The notes under the pieces were generated by a model. That model saw nothing but the letters and a program-made list of their open reading frames with translations. It ran no database searches and was not told the origin of the DNA. The translations under genes and the position numbers were made by a program. Below are positions 5,941 to 15,216 of a stretch of 25,541 bases of DNA, piece by piece. Origin of the DNA: an uncultured Bacilli bacterium (GTDB taxonomy: Bacteria > Bacillota_I > Bacilli_A > RF39 > UBA660); assembly GCA_934101605.1 (NCBI GenBank), contig CAKORS010000007.1:1-25541 (forward strand). Reading direction: 5' to 3'. Each line of letters starts with the position of its first letter. The stretch's first letter is position 1.

Positions 5941-6628
5941 AAATACTTGCTTCAAGCATTCCATAAATCATTTCATCTAATGATTTCATTTCATTATTAA
6001 TTACTTTTGTTTTAATCTCTTTATAATGTTTTGTAATTTGTTTCATTAATTTTTCTACTTTTGGAATTAGTTTCTTTTCATTTAAACTATCTACAATAAC
6101 TTCTAAATTATTTATTTTTGTCATTGTTCCATATTCATTATTTTTAATATATTTTTCATATAAGTTTTTAAATGAAATTAAATCTATATTATTAAATCTT
6201 TCATCTTCAAGGATTTTAACTGTTGTATAGATATAATTATTATTCATTGACTTATCAAGAATAGTTTCTTTTTTATTATTCATTAGGTTTGGTATAAATT
6301 TTTTATTTTTTAGTAATTGTTTTATTATTTCCATTACATCTAAATACTTTTTAGTTACTACTATATGAGCGAATGTATCACCTTGATTGTTTTGATGGTT
6401 AACATTCCAACTTTTTATTTTCATATATTGAACTATTTCTTTATACCATCCTTTTGATAACATATACATTAAAATGTTATCTCCAGATTCATTTGTAGTA
6501 TTTATATCTACTTTGTTTTTAATAATTAATTTTTCTACTAATTCTTTATGACCCTCGTTAATTAAATCAAATATTTTCGTGGGTTCTTCTTCACATAATT
6601 CTATAGTACTTGTTTCATCAAAAAACAT
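5939..6628 (-). CDS. Ankyrin-repeat protein of unknown function
   Basis: The 229-residue protein has no signal peptide or membrane helix and is probably cytoplasmic. Residues about 15-145 look like degenerate ankyrin repeats: NTTNESGDNILMYMLSKG, NVNHQNNQGDTFAHIVVTKK and NLMNNKKETILDKSMNNN are spaced about 35 residues apart and keep the Gly-Asp/Thr-x-hydrophobic pattern of the repeat hairpin. The remaining C-terminal part is Lys-rich and helical, possibly a coiled coil (about 175-225). The start has AGAGGTGAT upstream, a consensus promoter precedes it, and it ends at its own terminator, so it is a single-gene unit. Ankyrin repeats bind proteins; the partner is unknown and I assign no specific role. 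Confidence 0.75.
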   Translation of the reverse strand: MFFDETSTIELCEEEPTKIFDLINEGHKELVEKLIIKNKVDINTTNESGDNILMYMLSKGWYKEIVQYMKIKSWNVNHQNNQGDTFAHIVVTKKYLDVMEIIKQLLKNKKFIPNLMNNKKETILDKSMNNNYIYTTVKILEDERFNNIDLISFKNLYEKYIKNNEYGTMTKINNLEVIVDSLNEKKLIPKVEKLMKQITKHYKEIKTKVINNEMKSLDEMIYGMLEASI

Positions 6629-6662
6629 TGATAATCACCTCTTCTTTACGTGACAGTTATAT

Positions 6663-6691
6663 ATTTTATCAAAAATGTAGCATTTTGTCAA
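6663..6691 (-). promoter_or_regulatory. Sigma-A promoter of the ankyrin gene
   Basis: TTGACA (6686-6691, perfect) and TAAAAT (6663-6668) have a 17-base spacer on the minus strand, about 35 bases before the start codon at 6628. Confidence 0.8.
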
Positions 6692-6754
6692 ATTATGGAG
6701 AACTTCTAATATTTTATTTCATTATTATTTTGTTTCTTTATTATATTTTTATAC

Positions 6755-7852
6755 TTATTTTTTATTTAGTTTTCTTATTTTATTAAGTGTAGTGCAATTC
6801 GCTTCATTAAATATATCACGCATATAGTATATATCTTTATAATTTAGTTCTATTAATTTGAAAAATTTACTAATATTCTTTGTAGGATTTTCTATTGTTT
6901 TATAGAAAAGATGATTTGATTTTTCCTTATCCATGGTTTGTAAGTGAAGAGCGGCAATTCCTGAGACTAGATATGTTAAACAATTTAAATCTATATTAGT
7001 TGTATATTGATATAATTCTTTTATGCTATTTTTATATAAACATTCTCTACTTACATTTCTTAAATTTTTTTCTGTTATTTTATTTTTGGCTATTTTTAAT
7101 AGAATTGAAAGACAGATTAAATATTCTTGCATAGTTTTTAAATAGTTATAGTATGAGTATAAGTAGTTATTATTTTTAGTTTTATCAAATATTTCTTTAT
7201 CAGTATATAGATTTGTATAGATAGAATGAAATTCTGATAACATTGTAGTTTTTAGATAAGGGGTTTTTGATACACCAGTTATAGCGTGAGCTAGTTCATG
7301 GTTATACATTGATTCTTCTGATAGAAATTGATATACCATTTTAGAGAAATAAACATAATCTTGATTATTTGTTTCATCGAAAAAGCAACAAGACTCTGCC
7401 TTTAGAGGATTTGTTGTAGTAGTTTTAACATTTTTATTTTTATATAGCATGTTAAGATATTTTATTAAACTTGGTGAAATGCTGTTAAATATATCATAAG
7501 ATTGTTTTAATAATTGTTCGTTTGATACACTTTTTTTACTTATTTTAATACACCTATTGTCAATATACATTTTATCCAAAGTTTCTAGTACTATAAATAT
7601 TGAAGTTTGTGCATCTTCTGGTAATAGATTTATATATGTTGCAAATTCTATACACTTATCTTCTATAGCATCTATCATAACATCTTTTGGAATTTTTATC
7701 TCTTCAAAACTATCAATTTTATCTTCTTGTATTCCAAATAGATATTGTTTATAAATATTTTTTAATTCTTTATCCGCTACACTTTTTCCTCTTTTAGAAT
7801 TTATGTTTTTTAAGTTTTGTTCGATTTGTTTTTTTGACCAATCTAATCTCAT
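6755..7852 (-). CDS. Unrecognised protein with HExxH zinc-peptidase-like motif
   Basis: I do not recognise this 365-residue protein. Seen: a helical N-terminal half rich in Lys and Glu; then MYNHELAHAITGV, giving HELAH at residues 185-189, with Glu207 in LSEFHS 18 residues later. HExxH plus a downstream Glu is the gluzincin zinc-site layout. The hydrophobic stretches (about 245-255 and 292-304) are too short or interrupted to be clear membrane spans, and there is no signal peptide. The layout recalls M3-type oligopeptidases, but the protein is much shorter and I cannot show homology. Start: the ATG at 7852 has AAGGGTGG upstream; the in-frame ATG at 7894 lies upstream of that site and close to the promoter -10. 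It has its own promoter after the tuf terminator. Function is unassigned. Confidence 0.7.
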   Translation of the reverse strand: MRLDWSKKQIEQNLKNINSKRGKSVADKELKNIYKQYLFGIQEDKIDSFEEIKIPKDVMIDAIEDKCIEFATYINLLPEDAQTSIFIVLETLDKMYIDNRCIKISKKSVSNEQLLKQSYDIFNSISPSLIKYLNMLYKNKNVKTTTTNPLKAESCCFFDETNNQDYVYFSKMVYQFLSEESMYNHELAHAITGVSKTPYLKTTMLSEFHSIYTNLYTDKEIFDKTKNNNYLYSYYNYLKTMQEYLICLSILLKIAKNKITEKNLRNVSRECLYKNSIKELYQYTTNIDLNCLTYLVSGIAALHLQTMDKEKSNHLFYKTIENPTKNISKFFKLIELNYKDIYYMRDIFNEANCTTLNKIRKLNKK

Positions 7853-7876
7853 ATAAACCACCCTTGATAGCTTTAT

Positions 7877-7905
7877 ATTATAAGTGAAAATCATAATTTA
7901 GACAA
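7877..7905 (-). promoter_or_regulatory. Promoter of the HExxH-protein gene
   Basis: TTGTCT (7900-7905) and perfect TATAAT (7877-7882) are 17 bases apart on the minus strand. The -35 box abuts the T tract of the tuf terminator. The predicted start of transcription lies before the ATG at 7852 but after the ATG at 7894, supporting the shorter protein. Confidence 0.7.
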
Positions 7906-7906
7906 C

Positions 7907-7933
7907 AAAAAAGAAGAGTTATTACTCTCCTTT
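7907..7933 (-). terminator. Intrinsic terminator of the str operon after tuf
   Basis: A ten-base-pair stem with one G-T pair (AAAGGAGAGT / ACTCTTCTTT on the minus strand), a four-base loop and a run of T follow the tuf stop codon by ten bases. Confidence 0.85.
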
Positions 7934-7943
7934 ATAACTTTTA

Positions 7944-9128
7944 TTATTCAATAATTTCTGAAACTGATCCAGCTCCAACTGTTCTACCACCTTCACGGAT
8001 TGAGAATTTAGTTCCGTTTTCAAGTGCAATTGGGTGAATTAATTCAACAGTCATGTCAACATTATCTCCAGGCATAACCATTTCAACTCCAGCAGGTAAC
8101 TCGATAACACCAGTTACATCTGTAGTTCTGAAGTAGAATTGAGGTCTGTAGTTAGCGAAGAATGGAGTATGTCTTCCACCTTCTTCTTTAGATAATACAT
8201 AAACTGCAGCTTTGAATTTTTTGTGAGGTGTAACGCTTCCTGGTTTAGCTAAAACTTGTCCACGTTCAACTTGTTCACGAGAAATTCCACGAAGTAATAC
8301 TCCAGCGTTGTCTCCAGCTTGAGCAAAATCTAATGATTTTTTAAACATTTCAATTCCTGTAACAACAGTTTTTTGAGTAGGTTTAATACCAACGATTTCA
8401 ACTTCGTCATTTAATTTTAATGTTCCACGTTCAACACGTCCTGTAACAACAGTTCCACGTCCAGTAATTGTAAATACATCTTCAATACTCATTAAGAATG
8501 GTTTGTCAGTATCACGGTCTGGTGTAGGAATCCATTCATCAACAGCGTCCATAAGGTCTTTGATTTTTTGAACAGCTTCAGCATCTCCTTCAAGAGCTTT
8601 TAATGCAGAACCTGTAATGATTGGAGTATTATCTCCATCGAATCCGTATTCATTAAGTAAATCTCTTACTTCCATTTCAACTAATTCGATTAATTCTGGA
8701 TCATCAACCATATCACATTTATTTAAGAATACAACCATTCTTGGTACTCCAACTTGACGAGCAAGTAAAATGTGTTCTCTTGTTTGAGCCATTGGTCCAT
8801 CAGTTGCAGCTATAACTAAGATAGCTCCATCCATTTGTGCAGCACCTGTAATCATGTTTTTAACATAATCAGCATGTCCTGGACAGTCAACGTGAGCATA
8901 ATGTCTTTTAGCAGTTTCATACTCAACGTGAGCGGTATTAATTGTAATACCTCTTTCTCTTTCTTCTGGTGCTTTATCGATGTTTGCATAATCAACGAAT
9001 TCAGCATTTCCTTCAGTTGCTAATACTTTTGTAATTGCAGCAGTTAATGTTGTTTTTCCATGGTCAACGTGACCAATTGTACCAATATTAACATGTGGTT
9101 TACTACGATCAAATTTTTCTTTTGCCAT
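7944..9128 (-). CDS. tuf: Elongation factor Tu
   Basis: EF-Tu delivers aminoacyl-tRNA to the ribosome using GTP. The 394-residue protein is canonical: [10 protein letters not shown] (G1), the switch I region through [25 protein letters not shown] (G3), NKCDMVDD (G4), GSALKALEG (G5), then domains 2 and 3 with [21 protein letters not shown]. An AAGGAGG site precedes the ATG. It is the last gene of the str operon, has an additional promoter of its own in the 82-base gap after fusA, and ends at a terminator. Confidence 0.99.
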   Translation of the reverse strand: MAKEKFDRSKPHVNIGTIGHVDHGKTTLTAAITKVLATEGNAEFVDYANIDKAPEERERGITINTAHVEYETAKRHYAHVDCPGHADYVKNMITGAAQMDGAILVIAATDGPMAQTREHILLARQVGVPRMVVFLNKCDMVDDPELIELVEMEVRDLLNEYGFDGDNTPIITGSALKALEGDAEAVQKIKDLMDAVDEWIPTPDRDTDKPFLMSIEDVFTITGRGTVVTGRVERGTLKLNDEVEIVGIKPTQKTVVTGIEMFKKSLDFAQAGDNAGVLLRGISREQVERGQVLAKPGSVTPHKKFKAAVYVLSKEEGGRHTPFFANYRPQFYFRTTDVTGVIELPAGVEMVMPGDNVDMTVELIHPIALENGTKFSIREGGRTVGAGSVSEIIE

Positions 9129-9160
9129 AATTTTTTCCTCCTTAATAATTTACATATTTA

Positions 9161-9189
9161 ATTTTATCTAATAATTGAATTTTTTTCAA
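9161..9189 (-). promoter_or_regulatory. Internal promoter of tuf
   Basis: TTGAAA (9184-9189) and TAAAAT (9161-9166) with a 17-base spacer lie in the fusA-tuf gap on the minus strand. Each box differs from consensus at one base. An extra tuf promoter fits the need for excess EF-Tu over the other str operon products. Confidence 0.7.
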
Positions 9190-9210
9190 CTATTTGGCAT
9201 TATTTTTTTA

Positions 9211-11280
9211 TTAATTACCGCTTTTTTTAATAATATCTTCGGCAATTGATTTTGGAACCTCTTCATAGTGATCAGGAACCATTTGGAATGTACCTCTACC
9301 TTGAGTATTAGATCTTATAGAAGTAGCGTATCCAAACATTTCAGATAGTGGAACCATTGCAGCAAAGTGAATTGCATTTCCACGAGATTCTTGTGATAAT
9401 GGTTTTCCACGACGAGATGTAATATCTCCCATTACTGTTCCGAAATATTCTTCAGGAACATCAATATCAACTTTCATTATTGGTTCAAGGATAACTGGTT
9501 TACATTTATTTTTTGCTTCTTTAAGGGCTAAAGATGCAGCTACCTTAAATGCCATTTCTGATGAGTCTACTTCGTGGTATGAACCATCATGTAATGTTGC
9601 TTTAACATCTATCATTGGATATCCTGCTAAAACACCTGTTTTTAATGCATCTTGTAATCCTTTGTCAACAACTGGAATGTATTCACGAGGAACTACACCA
9701 CCAACAACTTCGTCAACAAATTCATATCCTTTGTCAGGATTTGGTGCAAATTTAATCCATACGTGTCCGTATTGTCCACGTCCACCTGATTGTTTAATAT
9801 ATTTACCTTCACAATCACCTTCAGCTGTTAATGTTTCTCTGTAGGCAACTTGAGGTTTACCAATATTTGCTTCTACTGAGAATTCTCTTCTCATACGATC
9901 TACTAGAACGTCTAAGTGTAATTCTCCGATACCAGCAATTATAGTTTGTCCTGTTTCAGTATCAGTTCTAACTCTAAATGTTGGATCTTCTTCTGCTAAT
10001 TTTTGTAATGCTATAGCCATTTTATCTTGGTCTGCTTTTGATTTTGGTTCAATTGCAAGTTCGATAACTGGTTCTGGCACTTCGATTGACTCTAATATGA
10101 TTGGTTTTTTCTCATCACATAGAGTATCTCCTGTTGTTGTATTTTTAAGTCCTACTGCTGCAGCTATATCTCCAGTATATACTTCTGGAATTTCAGATCT
10201 ATTGTTAGCATGCATTAATAAGATACGTCCAATTCTTTCTTTTACATCTTTAGTACTGTTAAGTACATAAGATCCGCTTGATAGTTTACCAGAATAAACT
10301 CTGAAGAATGTTAAACGTCCAACAAATGGATCAGTCATAACTTTAAATGCTAAAGCTGCAAATGGTTCATTATCACTTGGATGTCTTTCATCTTCATCAC
10401 CGTTTAATTTAGTTCCTTTAATTGATGGAACATCAAGTGGTGATGGTAAATAATCTATTACTGCATCAAGAAGTAATTTAACTCCTTTATTTCCTAAAGC
10501 AGTTCCACACATTACTGGGAAGAATTTAGCTTCAAGAACTCCTGTTCTTATTGCTTTTTTAATTAGTTCAACACTAACTTCTTCTCCTTCTAGATATTTT
10601 TCCATTAATTCATCATCGAATTCTGCTATACATTCTAGAAGGTTTGTTCTATATTCTTCTACTTTATCTTTCATATCTTCTGGAATTTCAATCTCAGTAT
10701 AATTTTCTTCTGGATTTCCATCATAATGATATGCTTTTCTTGTAATTAAATCAATTACTCCGTTAAATTCACTTTCTGCTCCAATTGGAAGTTCTATTGG
10801 TGCAGAGTTAGCTCCTAGTCTATCTTTGATAGATTTTAGAGTCATATAGAAGTCTGCTCCTAATTTATCCATTTTGTTTGAGAAAATGATTCTTGGAACA
10901 TGATATTCATTAGCTTGACGCCATACTGTTTCACTTTGTGGTTCTACTCCAGCATTTGAATCAAGTAATAATACAGCACCATCTAATACTCTTAAACTTC
11001 TTTGAACTTCTACTGTAAAGTCTACGTGTCCTGGGGTATCGATAATGTTATATCTATATCCTTTCCAATATGCTGTTGTTGCTGCAGATGTAATTGTTAT
11101 ACCACGTTCTTTTTCTTGTTCCATCCAGTCCATTTGAGATGCTCCATCATGAGTTTCTCCAATTTTATGGATTTTTTTAGTATGGTATAAAATACGTTCT
11201 GTACAAGTTGTTTTTCCAGCATCTATATGAGCCATGATTCCAAGGTTTCTTGTTTTTTCTAGACTTGTCTCTCTTGCCAT
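9211..11280 (-). CDS. fusA: Elongation factor G
   Basis: EF-G catalyses GTP-dependent translocation and, with RRF, ribosome recycling. The 689-residue protein starts [23 protein letters not shown] (P-loop), continues through the switch region [22 protein letters not shown] (G3) and NKMDKLGAD (G4), and contains the domain IV segment [13 protein letters not shown] and the C-terminal [14 protein letters not shown]. Length and domain order are normal for the translocase form. The start has GGAAGGGA upstream and lies 14 bases after rpsG. Confidence 0.99.
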   Translation of the reverse strand: MARETSLEKTRNLGIMAHIDAGKTTCTERILYHTKKIHKIGETHDGASQMDWMEQEKERGITITSAATTAYWKGYRYNIIDTPGHVDFTVEVQRSLRVLDGAVLLLDSNAGVEPQSETVWRQANEYHVPRIIFSNKMDKLGADFYMTLKSIKDRLGANSAPIELPIGAESEFNGVIDLITRKAYHYDGNPEENYTEIEIPEDMKDKVEEYRTNLLECIAEFDDELMEKYLEGEEVSVELIKKAIRTGVLEAKFFPVMCGTALGNKGVKLLLDAVIDYLPSPLDVPSIKGTKLNGDEDERHPSDNEPFAALAFKVMTDPFVGRLTFFRVYSGKLSSGSYVLNSTKDVKERIGRILLMHANNRSEIPEVYTGDIAAAVGLKNTTTGDTLCDEKKPIILESIEVPEPVIELAIEPKSKADQDKMAIALQKLAEEDPTFRVRTDTETGQTIIAGIGELHLDVLVDRMRREFSVEANIGKPQVAYRETLTAEGDCEGKYIKQSGGRGQYGHVWIKFAPNPDKGYEFVDEVVGGVVPREYIPVVDKGLQDALKTGVLAGYPMIDVKATLHDGSYHEVDSSEMAFKVAASLALKEAKNKCKPVILEPIMKVDIDVPEEYFGTVMGDITSRRGKPLSQESRGNAIHFAAMVPLSEMFGYATSIRSNTQGRGTFQMVPDHYEEVPKSIAEDIIKKSGN

Positions 11281-11294
11281 ATTTTATTCCCTTC

Positions 11295-11762
11295 CTACCA
11301 TCTATAATGTGCAAATGCTTTATTAGCTTCTGCCATTCTATGAGTGTCTTCACGTTTTTTAACTGCTGCTCCTGTTCCATTTGAAGCATCAATTATTTCG
11401 TTTGCTAAATTTTCAGCCATTCCATGTCCGCCTCTTAATCTAGCATAATTTGTTAACCATCTAAGACCTAAAGTTTGAGATCTTTCGTCATTAACTTCGA
11501 TTGGGATTTGATAGTTTGATCCACCAACACGACGAGATTTAACTTCTAGTGATGGTTTTATGTTTTCAAGTGCTTTATTAAATACTTCCATTGGTTCTTG
11601 TCCAGTTTTTTCTTTAATAATAACAAATGCATCATATAATATTTTTTCAGCTTTACCTTTTTTTCCTCCAATCATCATTCTGTTGATTAACTTAGTAACA
11701 ACTTTTGACTTGTATATTGGATCTGGTAAAACGTCTCTTTTAACTGCACTTCTTTTACGCAT
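11295..11762 (-). CDS. rpsG: Small ribosomal subunit protein uS7
   Basis: The 155-residue protein matches uS7: [19 protein letters not shown], then [15 protein letters not shown], the [14 protein letters not shown] segment, [12 protein letters not shown] and the C-terminal [19 protein letters not shown]. uS7 nucleates the 30S head and contacts the E site; in other bacteria it can repress its own operon. An AAGGAGG site precedes the start. The gene ends in TAG and sits between rpsL and fusA in the standard order. Confidence 0.98.
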   Translation of the reverse strand: MRKRSAVKRDVLPDPIYKSKVVTKLINRMMIGGKKGKAEKILYDAFVIIKEKTGQEPMEVFNKALENIKPSLEVKSRRVGGSNYQIPIEVNDERSQTLGLRWLTNYARLRGGHGMAENLANEIIDASNGTGAAVKKREDTHRMAEANKAFAHYRW

Positions 11763-11788
11763 AATAATCCTCCTTACTTTTTGCTATT

Positions 11789-12199
11789 TTATTTTCCTTT
11801 TTTAGTTCCGTATTTAGAACGAGCTTGTTTACGATCTTTAACACCTTGAGTATCCATAGTTCCACGAACGATATGATATCTAACTCCGATTAAATCTTTA
11901 ACACGTCCTCCACGAATTAATACAACGCTGTGTTCTTGTAAATTGTGTCCTTCTCCAGGTATATAGCAATCTACTTCTTTTCCATTAGATAATCTAACAC
12001 GAGCATATTTTCTTAATGCTGAGTTTGGTTTCTTAGGTGTTTTAGTTCCTACACGAATACATACTCCTCTTTTTTGAGGTGATGCAAATTCATGAGTCTT
12101 TTTCTCTAATGTGTTTAGTCTGATTCCTAACACTGGTGATTTTGACTTTCTTGTTTTATCTTTTCTTTTCTTTCTTACAAGTTGATTTATTGTTGGCAT
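11789..12199 (-). CDS. rpsL: Small ribosomal subunit protein uS12
   Basis: uS12 lies at the decoding centre and governs accuracy. From the ATG at 12199 (AAAGGAG upstream) the protein is 136 residues: [38 protein letters not shown] (Lys56, equivalent to E. coli Lys43), [10 protein letters not shown] and [17 protein letters not shown]. Relative to E. coli it carries the 13-residue insertion usual in Bacillota. The loop that normally reads KDLPGVRYH has Ile104 in place of the conserved proline (codon ATC, read directly). It opens the str operon behind a consensus promoter. An in-frame 22-codon upstream extension exists but has no good ribosome site. Confidence 0.98.
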   Translation of the reverse strand: MPTINQLVRKKRKDKTRKSKSPVLGIRLNTLEKKTHEFASPQKRGVCIRVGTKTPKKPNSALRKYARVRLSNGKEVDCYIPGEGHNLQEHSVVLIRGGRVKDLIGVRYHIVRGTMDTQGVKDRKQARSKYGTKKGK

Positions 12200-12251
12200 A
12201 ACTGCTCCTTTCTTACACACATATCCAGGTGTATCATTTTTTCTAATTTTA

Positions 12252-12276
12252 TTAGGTTTGCACATGGCAAACCCAA
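12252..12276 (-). promoter_or_regulatory. Hairpin in the rpsL leader
   Basis: In the minus-strand leader, TTGGGTTTGC and GCAAACCTAA form a ten-base-pair stem with one G-T pair and a five-base CATGT loop. It lies about 15 bases after the predicted transcription start and 52 bases before the rpsL start. It has no T tract directly behind it, so it is not a simple terminator. A regulatory or stabilising role in the str operon leader is inferred. Confidence 0.5.
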
Positions 12277-12295
12277 TTAAAATTCAAACATTGAT

Positions 12296-12324
12296 AATAT
12301 ATCATATGTTTATTTCATTGTCAA
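12296..12324 (-). promoter_or_regulatory. Sigma-A promoter of the str operon
   Basis: TTGACA (12319-12324, perfect) and TATATT (12296-12301) have a 17-base spacer on the minus strand, starting two bases after the valS stop codon. The leader before rpsL is about 90 bases long. Confidence 0.8.
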
Positions 12325-12326
12325 TA

Positions 12327-14858
12327 TTATTTCAATAATTCCTCTAAATTTGCTAATTTGTCTTGCTCTTCTTTTAATTTTGTTCTATCAAGTTCTACTA
12401 CCTTAGCTGGAGCTTTATTAACATAGTTTTCATTTGATAATAATTTTTCTCTTTTTGCTATTTGTTGTTTTAAATTATTTATCTCTTCTTTTATTTTTTC
12501 TATATCTAGTTTAACTCCTTCTTGATAGTATGTTATTTCTATATTATTAGACTTATATGAATATTCTTCTTTATCTTTTATATCTTCATTAGAATTATTT
12601 AAATCTATTTTTAACAATTTAATAAATATTTCTTTTAAATCATCACTAGTTTTAAATCTTACAATTGCGTCTTTTGTAATATTATTGTTAACTTTTAAGT
12701 TTCTTATTTCTGTTATATCTATTATAGTAGAATCTATTATTTTTTCTTCTTTTTCAAATACTTCTTCTTCATTATATTCTGGATATTTTGTTAATAAAAT
12801 ATTTTCTTTTGAAGTTTTTAATGAACTATATATTTCATCTGTTACAAATGGAATATATGGATGAAGCATTTTTAATATTGATACTAAAACGTGATATAAA
12901 ATGCTTTTTGTTGTGTTATCATTTTTATTTTTAGAGAATTCTATATAGTTATCGCAGAAATCATTCCATACGAAATTATATATTTCTGTTCCTGCATTAT
13001 GGAATTCAAATTTTTCCATATTTTCTGTTACATTTTTAATAGTTTTATTTAATTTTGTTAAGATCCATTTATCTGTTATACTTAGATCTTTTATATTGTA
13101 TGATTCTTCAGATAAATCTTCTATATTCATCATTACAAATCTTGAAGCATTCCATAATTTATTGATAAAATTCCAAGAAGCACTGATTTTTTCTTCATCA
13201 TATCTTAAGTCCATTCCTGGTGCTGAGTTGTTAGTTAAGAAAAATCTTAATGAATCACATCCATATTTTTCTATTACTTCCATTGGATCTACACCATTTC
13301 CAAGACTTTTACTCATTTTTCTGCCTTCTTTATCACGAATAAGTCCATGAATAAGGCAATATTTAAATGGTCTTTCTTTATTAAATTCTAATGATTGGAA
13401 TATCATTCTGGCTACCCAGAAGAAAATTATATCATATCCTGTTACTAATACATCAGTCGGAAAATATCTTTTCATTAGGTCAGTATTATTTGGCCAACCA
13501 AGTGTTGCAAATGGCCATAGAGCTGAACTAAACCATGTATCTAGGACATCTTCATCTTGATGCCATCCTTCTCCAGGACAATCTGTGCAAACTTTAACCT
13601 CTCCATCTTTATACCAAGCAGGTATTCTAAATCCCCACCAAAGTTGTCTTGATATACACCAGTCATGACAATCTTCCATCCAGTTTTTTAAGATTTTTTC
13701 AAATCTTTCTGGTATAAAGTTTACTTTTTTATTTTTATCTTTTTGAGTTTCTAACACTGTCTTTGATAATGTTTCCATTTTAACAAACCATTGTTTAGAA
13801 AGGTAAGGTTCTACCATTACTCCAGTTCTTTCAGAATGACCAACACTGTGAGTTATATCTTCTACTTTTATTAACAAATCTTGTTCTTTTAAATCTTTAA
13901 TTAATTGTTTTCTACATTCATATCTATCCATTCCTTCATATTGAAGTGCATTTTTATTCATAGTAGCGTCTTCATTTAGTACTAGTATTCTTTCTAAATT
14001 ATGACGTTCTCCAACCTCAAAATCATTAGGGTCATGGGCTGGTGTTATTTTAACTACTCCTGTTCCAAATTTTGGATCAGCATGGATATCTCCAATTATA
14101 GGAATTGGTTTATTGACTATTGGTAATATAACATTTTTACCTATTAAATCTTTATATCTTTCATCTTCTGGATTTACTGCTACTGCTGTATCTCCAAATA
14201 ATGTTTCTGGTCTTGTTGTTGCAACTTCTAAATATTTATCTGTTCCTTCGATATAGTATTTTATATGATAGAATGCTCCTTTTACATCTTTATAAATTAC
14301 TTCTTCATTTGAAAGGGCTGTTTTTGATACAGGATCCCAGTTTATTATTTTTTCTCCTTGATATATTATACCTCTATTGTAAAAGTCTATAAATACATGA
14401 TTTACAGCTTCTTCCATTCCTTTATCTAGAGTAAATCTTTCTTTTGAATAATCTAGAGATAAACCTAATTTAGCCCATTGTTTTCTTATATTTGTTGCAT
14501 ATTCTTCTTTCCATTCCCAAGCTTTTTCTAGGAATTTTTCTCTACCCAATTCGTATTTATTAATATTTTGTTCTTTTAATTTATTTACTACTTTTATTTC
14601 TGTTGCTATTGCTGCGTGATCCATTCCTGGAAGCCATAATGTATCGTAACCTTTCATCTTTTTATAACGAATTATTATATCTTGTAAGGTTGTATCCCAA
14701 GCATGTCCTAGGTGAAGTTTTCCTGTTACATTTGGAGGTGGTATTACGATTGTAAATGGCTCCTTTGTTAAATCTCCACTTTTAAATAGATCTTGTTTTA
14801 ACCAATTATCGTATTTATTTTCTTCTACTTGTTTAGGATTGTATTTTTTATCTAACAT
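12327..14858 (-). CDS. valS: Valine-tRNA ligase
   Basis: ValRS is a class I synthetase that charges tRNA-Val and edits mischarged Thr. Seen in 843 residues: the HIGH-type motif in [15 protein letters not shown], the editing domain ([33 protein letters not shown]), [18 protein letters not shown], the KMSKS motif in [14 protein letters not shown], an anticodon-binding helical domain, and a C-terminal coiled-coil arm (about 775-843). Slightly shorter than the usual 880 residues but with all parts present. The start has AAGGAAG upstream. Expression is controlled by the T-box leader immediately upstream. No terminator is evident between valS and the str operon promoter. Confidence 0.98.
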   Translation of the reverse strand: MLDKKYNPKQVEENKYDNWLKQDLFKSGDLTKEPFTIVIPPPNVTGKLHLGHAWDTTLQDIIIRYKKMKGYDTLWLPGMDHAAIATEIKVVNKLKEQNINKYELGREKFLEKAWEWKEEYATNIRKQWAKLGLSLDYSKERFTLDKGMEEAVNHVFIDFYNRGIIYQGEKIINWDPVSKTALSNEEVIYKDVKGAFYHIKYYIEGTDKYLEVATTRPETLFGDTAVAVNPEDERYKDLIGKNVILPIVNKPIPIIGDIHADPKFGTGVVKITPAHDPNDFEVGERHNLERILVLNEDATMNKNALQYEGMDRYECRKQLIKDLKEQDLLIKVEDITHSVGHSERTGVMVEPYLSKQWFVKMETLSKTVLETQKDKNKKVNFIPERFEKILKNWMEDCHDWCISRQLWWGFRIPAWYKDGEVKVCTDCPGEGWHQDEDVLDTWFSSALWPFATLGWPNNTDLMKRYFPTDVLVTGYDIIFFWVARMIFQSLEFNKERPFKYCLIHGLIRDKEGRKMSKSLGNGVDPMEVIEKYGCDSLRFFLTNNSAPGMDLRYDEEKISASWNFINKLWNASRFVMMNIEDLSEESYNIKDLSITDKWILTKLNKTIKNVTENMEKFEFHNAGTEIYNFVWNDFCDNYIEFSKNKNDNTTKSILYHVLVSILKMLHPYIPFVTDEIYSSLKTSKENILLTKYPEYNEEEVFEKEEKIIDSTIIDITEIRNLKVNNNITKDAIVRFKTSDDLKEIFIKLLKIDLNNSNEDIKDKEEYSYKSNNIEITYYQEGVKLDIEKIKEEINNLKQQIAKREKLLSNENYVNKAPAKVVELDRTKLKEEQDKLANLEELLK

Positions 14859-14883
14859 AAATCTTCCTTCTTTCTTTAAAAAT

Positions 14884-14928
14884 AAAAAAGGTAATACCTA
14901 AGGACGATTAAAATCGTGGTACCACCTT
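14884..14928 (-). terminator. T-box-controlled terminator of valS
   Basis: On the minus strand AAGGTGGTACC pairs with GGTATTACCTT (eleven pairs, two G-T), enclosing an inner ACGATT/AATCGT hairpin and ending in T residues. The upstream arm contains the T-box bases AAGGTGGTACCACG (14915-14928), so antiterminator formation would break this stem. Confidence 0.85.
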
Positions 14929-15082
14929 ATTTTGTAATATTAATTACCTCTTAATCTTTAACACAATTACGCGAGTTATTCTACTTATTTTCAAATAACT
15001 AGTTCAAAAGCTACCTTCAATTACATTTATTATTAGTTTTCACCAGCCACTAACTCTCTATAAATTCGTGTAATTTACTCCT
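14884..15082 (-). promoter_or_regulatory. T-box riboswitch controlling valS, specifier GUA (Val)
   Basis: The minus-strand leader has the full T-box order: a Stem I with the AGAGAG motif (about 15057-15062) and GGTGA-type apical signals, the specifier region reading GTA GC followed by TTTTGAAC, a Stem III-like dyad AGTTATT/AATAACT, then the T-box AAGGTGGTACCACG and the terminator. The specifier codon GTA (15012-15014) is valine, matching the gene. Uncharged tRNA-Val(UAC) would bind, favour the antiterminator and let transcription enter valS. No convincing separate promoter precedes Stem I, so transcription may come partly from trxB. The 5' boundary is approximate. Confidence 0.93.
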
Positions 15083-15095
15083 CTTTATCATTACT

Positions 15096-15212
15096 TTATT
15101 TTATTGGTTGTAATATTTCTAATTCTCCTACTGCTATAAATAAAAATATTAATATAATTAGTAGGAAACCTAAAAATGCTAATAAGCCCCAGCCTTTATT
15201 ATCTAGTTTCAT
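15096..15212 (-). CDS. 38-residue single-span membrane mini-protein
   Basis: A short frame begins at ATG 15212 and ends at TAA 15096: MKLDNKGWGLLAFLGFLLII continues through LIFLFIAVGE to LEILQPIK. It has a polar, weakly basic start, one strongly hydrophobic span (about residues 9-28) and a short tail. The ribosome site GAGGAGTGAT is strong and is formed by the last two codons and the TGA stop of trxB; the start is four bases after that stop, so translation is likely coupled. Because of the good initiation signal and coherent membrane-protein composition I treat it as a real gene. I do not recognise a family; a membrane microprotein with a structural or regulatory partner is one possibility. 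Confidence 0.65.
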   Translation of the reverse strand: MKLDNKGWGLLAFLGFLLIILIFLFIAVGELEILQPIK

Positions 15213-15216
15213 AATA

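Noticed and set aside
11177..11392. Minus-strand frame overlapping the fusA-rpsG junction
   Set aside because: It is another frame of two clear genes, with no family resemblance.
12200..12265. 22-residue N-terminal extension of uS12 from the ATG at 12265
   Set aside because: uS12 normally begins at MPTINQL, which has AAAGGAG upstream; the earlier ATG sits in a hairpin loop without a ribosome site. Kept only as a leader observation.
15060..15125. Promoter for valS between the mini-protein and Stem I
   Set aside because: The best pair (TTACAA, 17 bases, TGATAA) is too poor to annotate.
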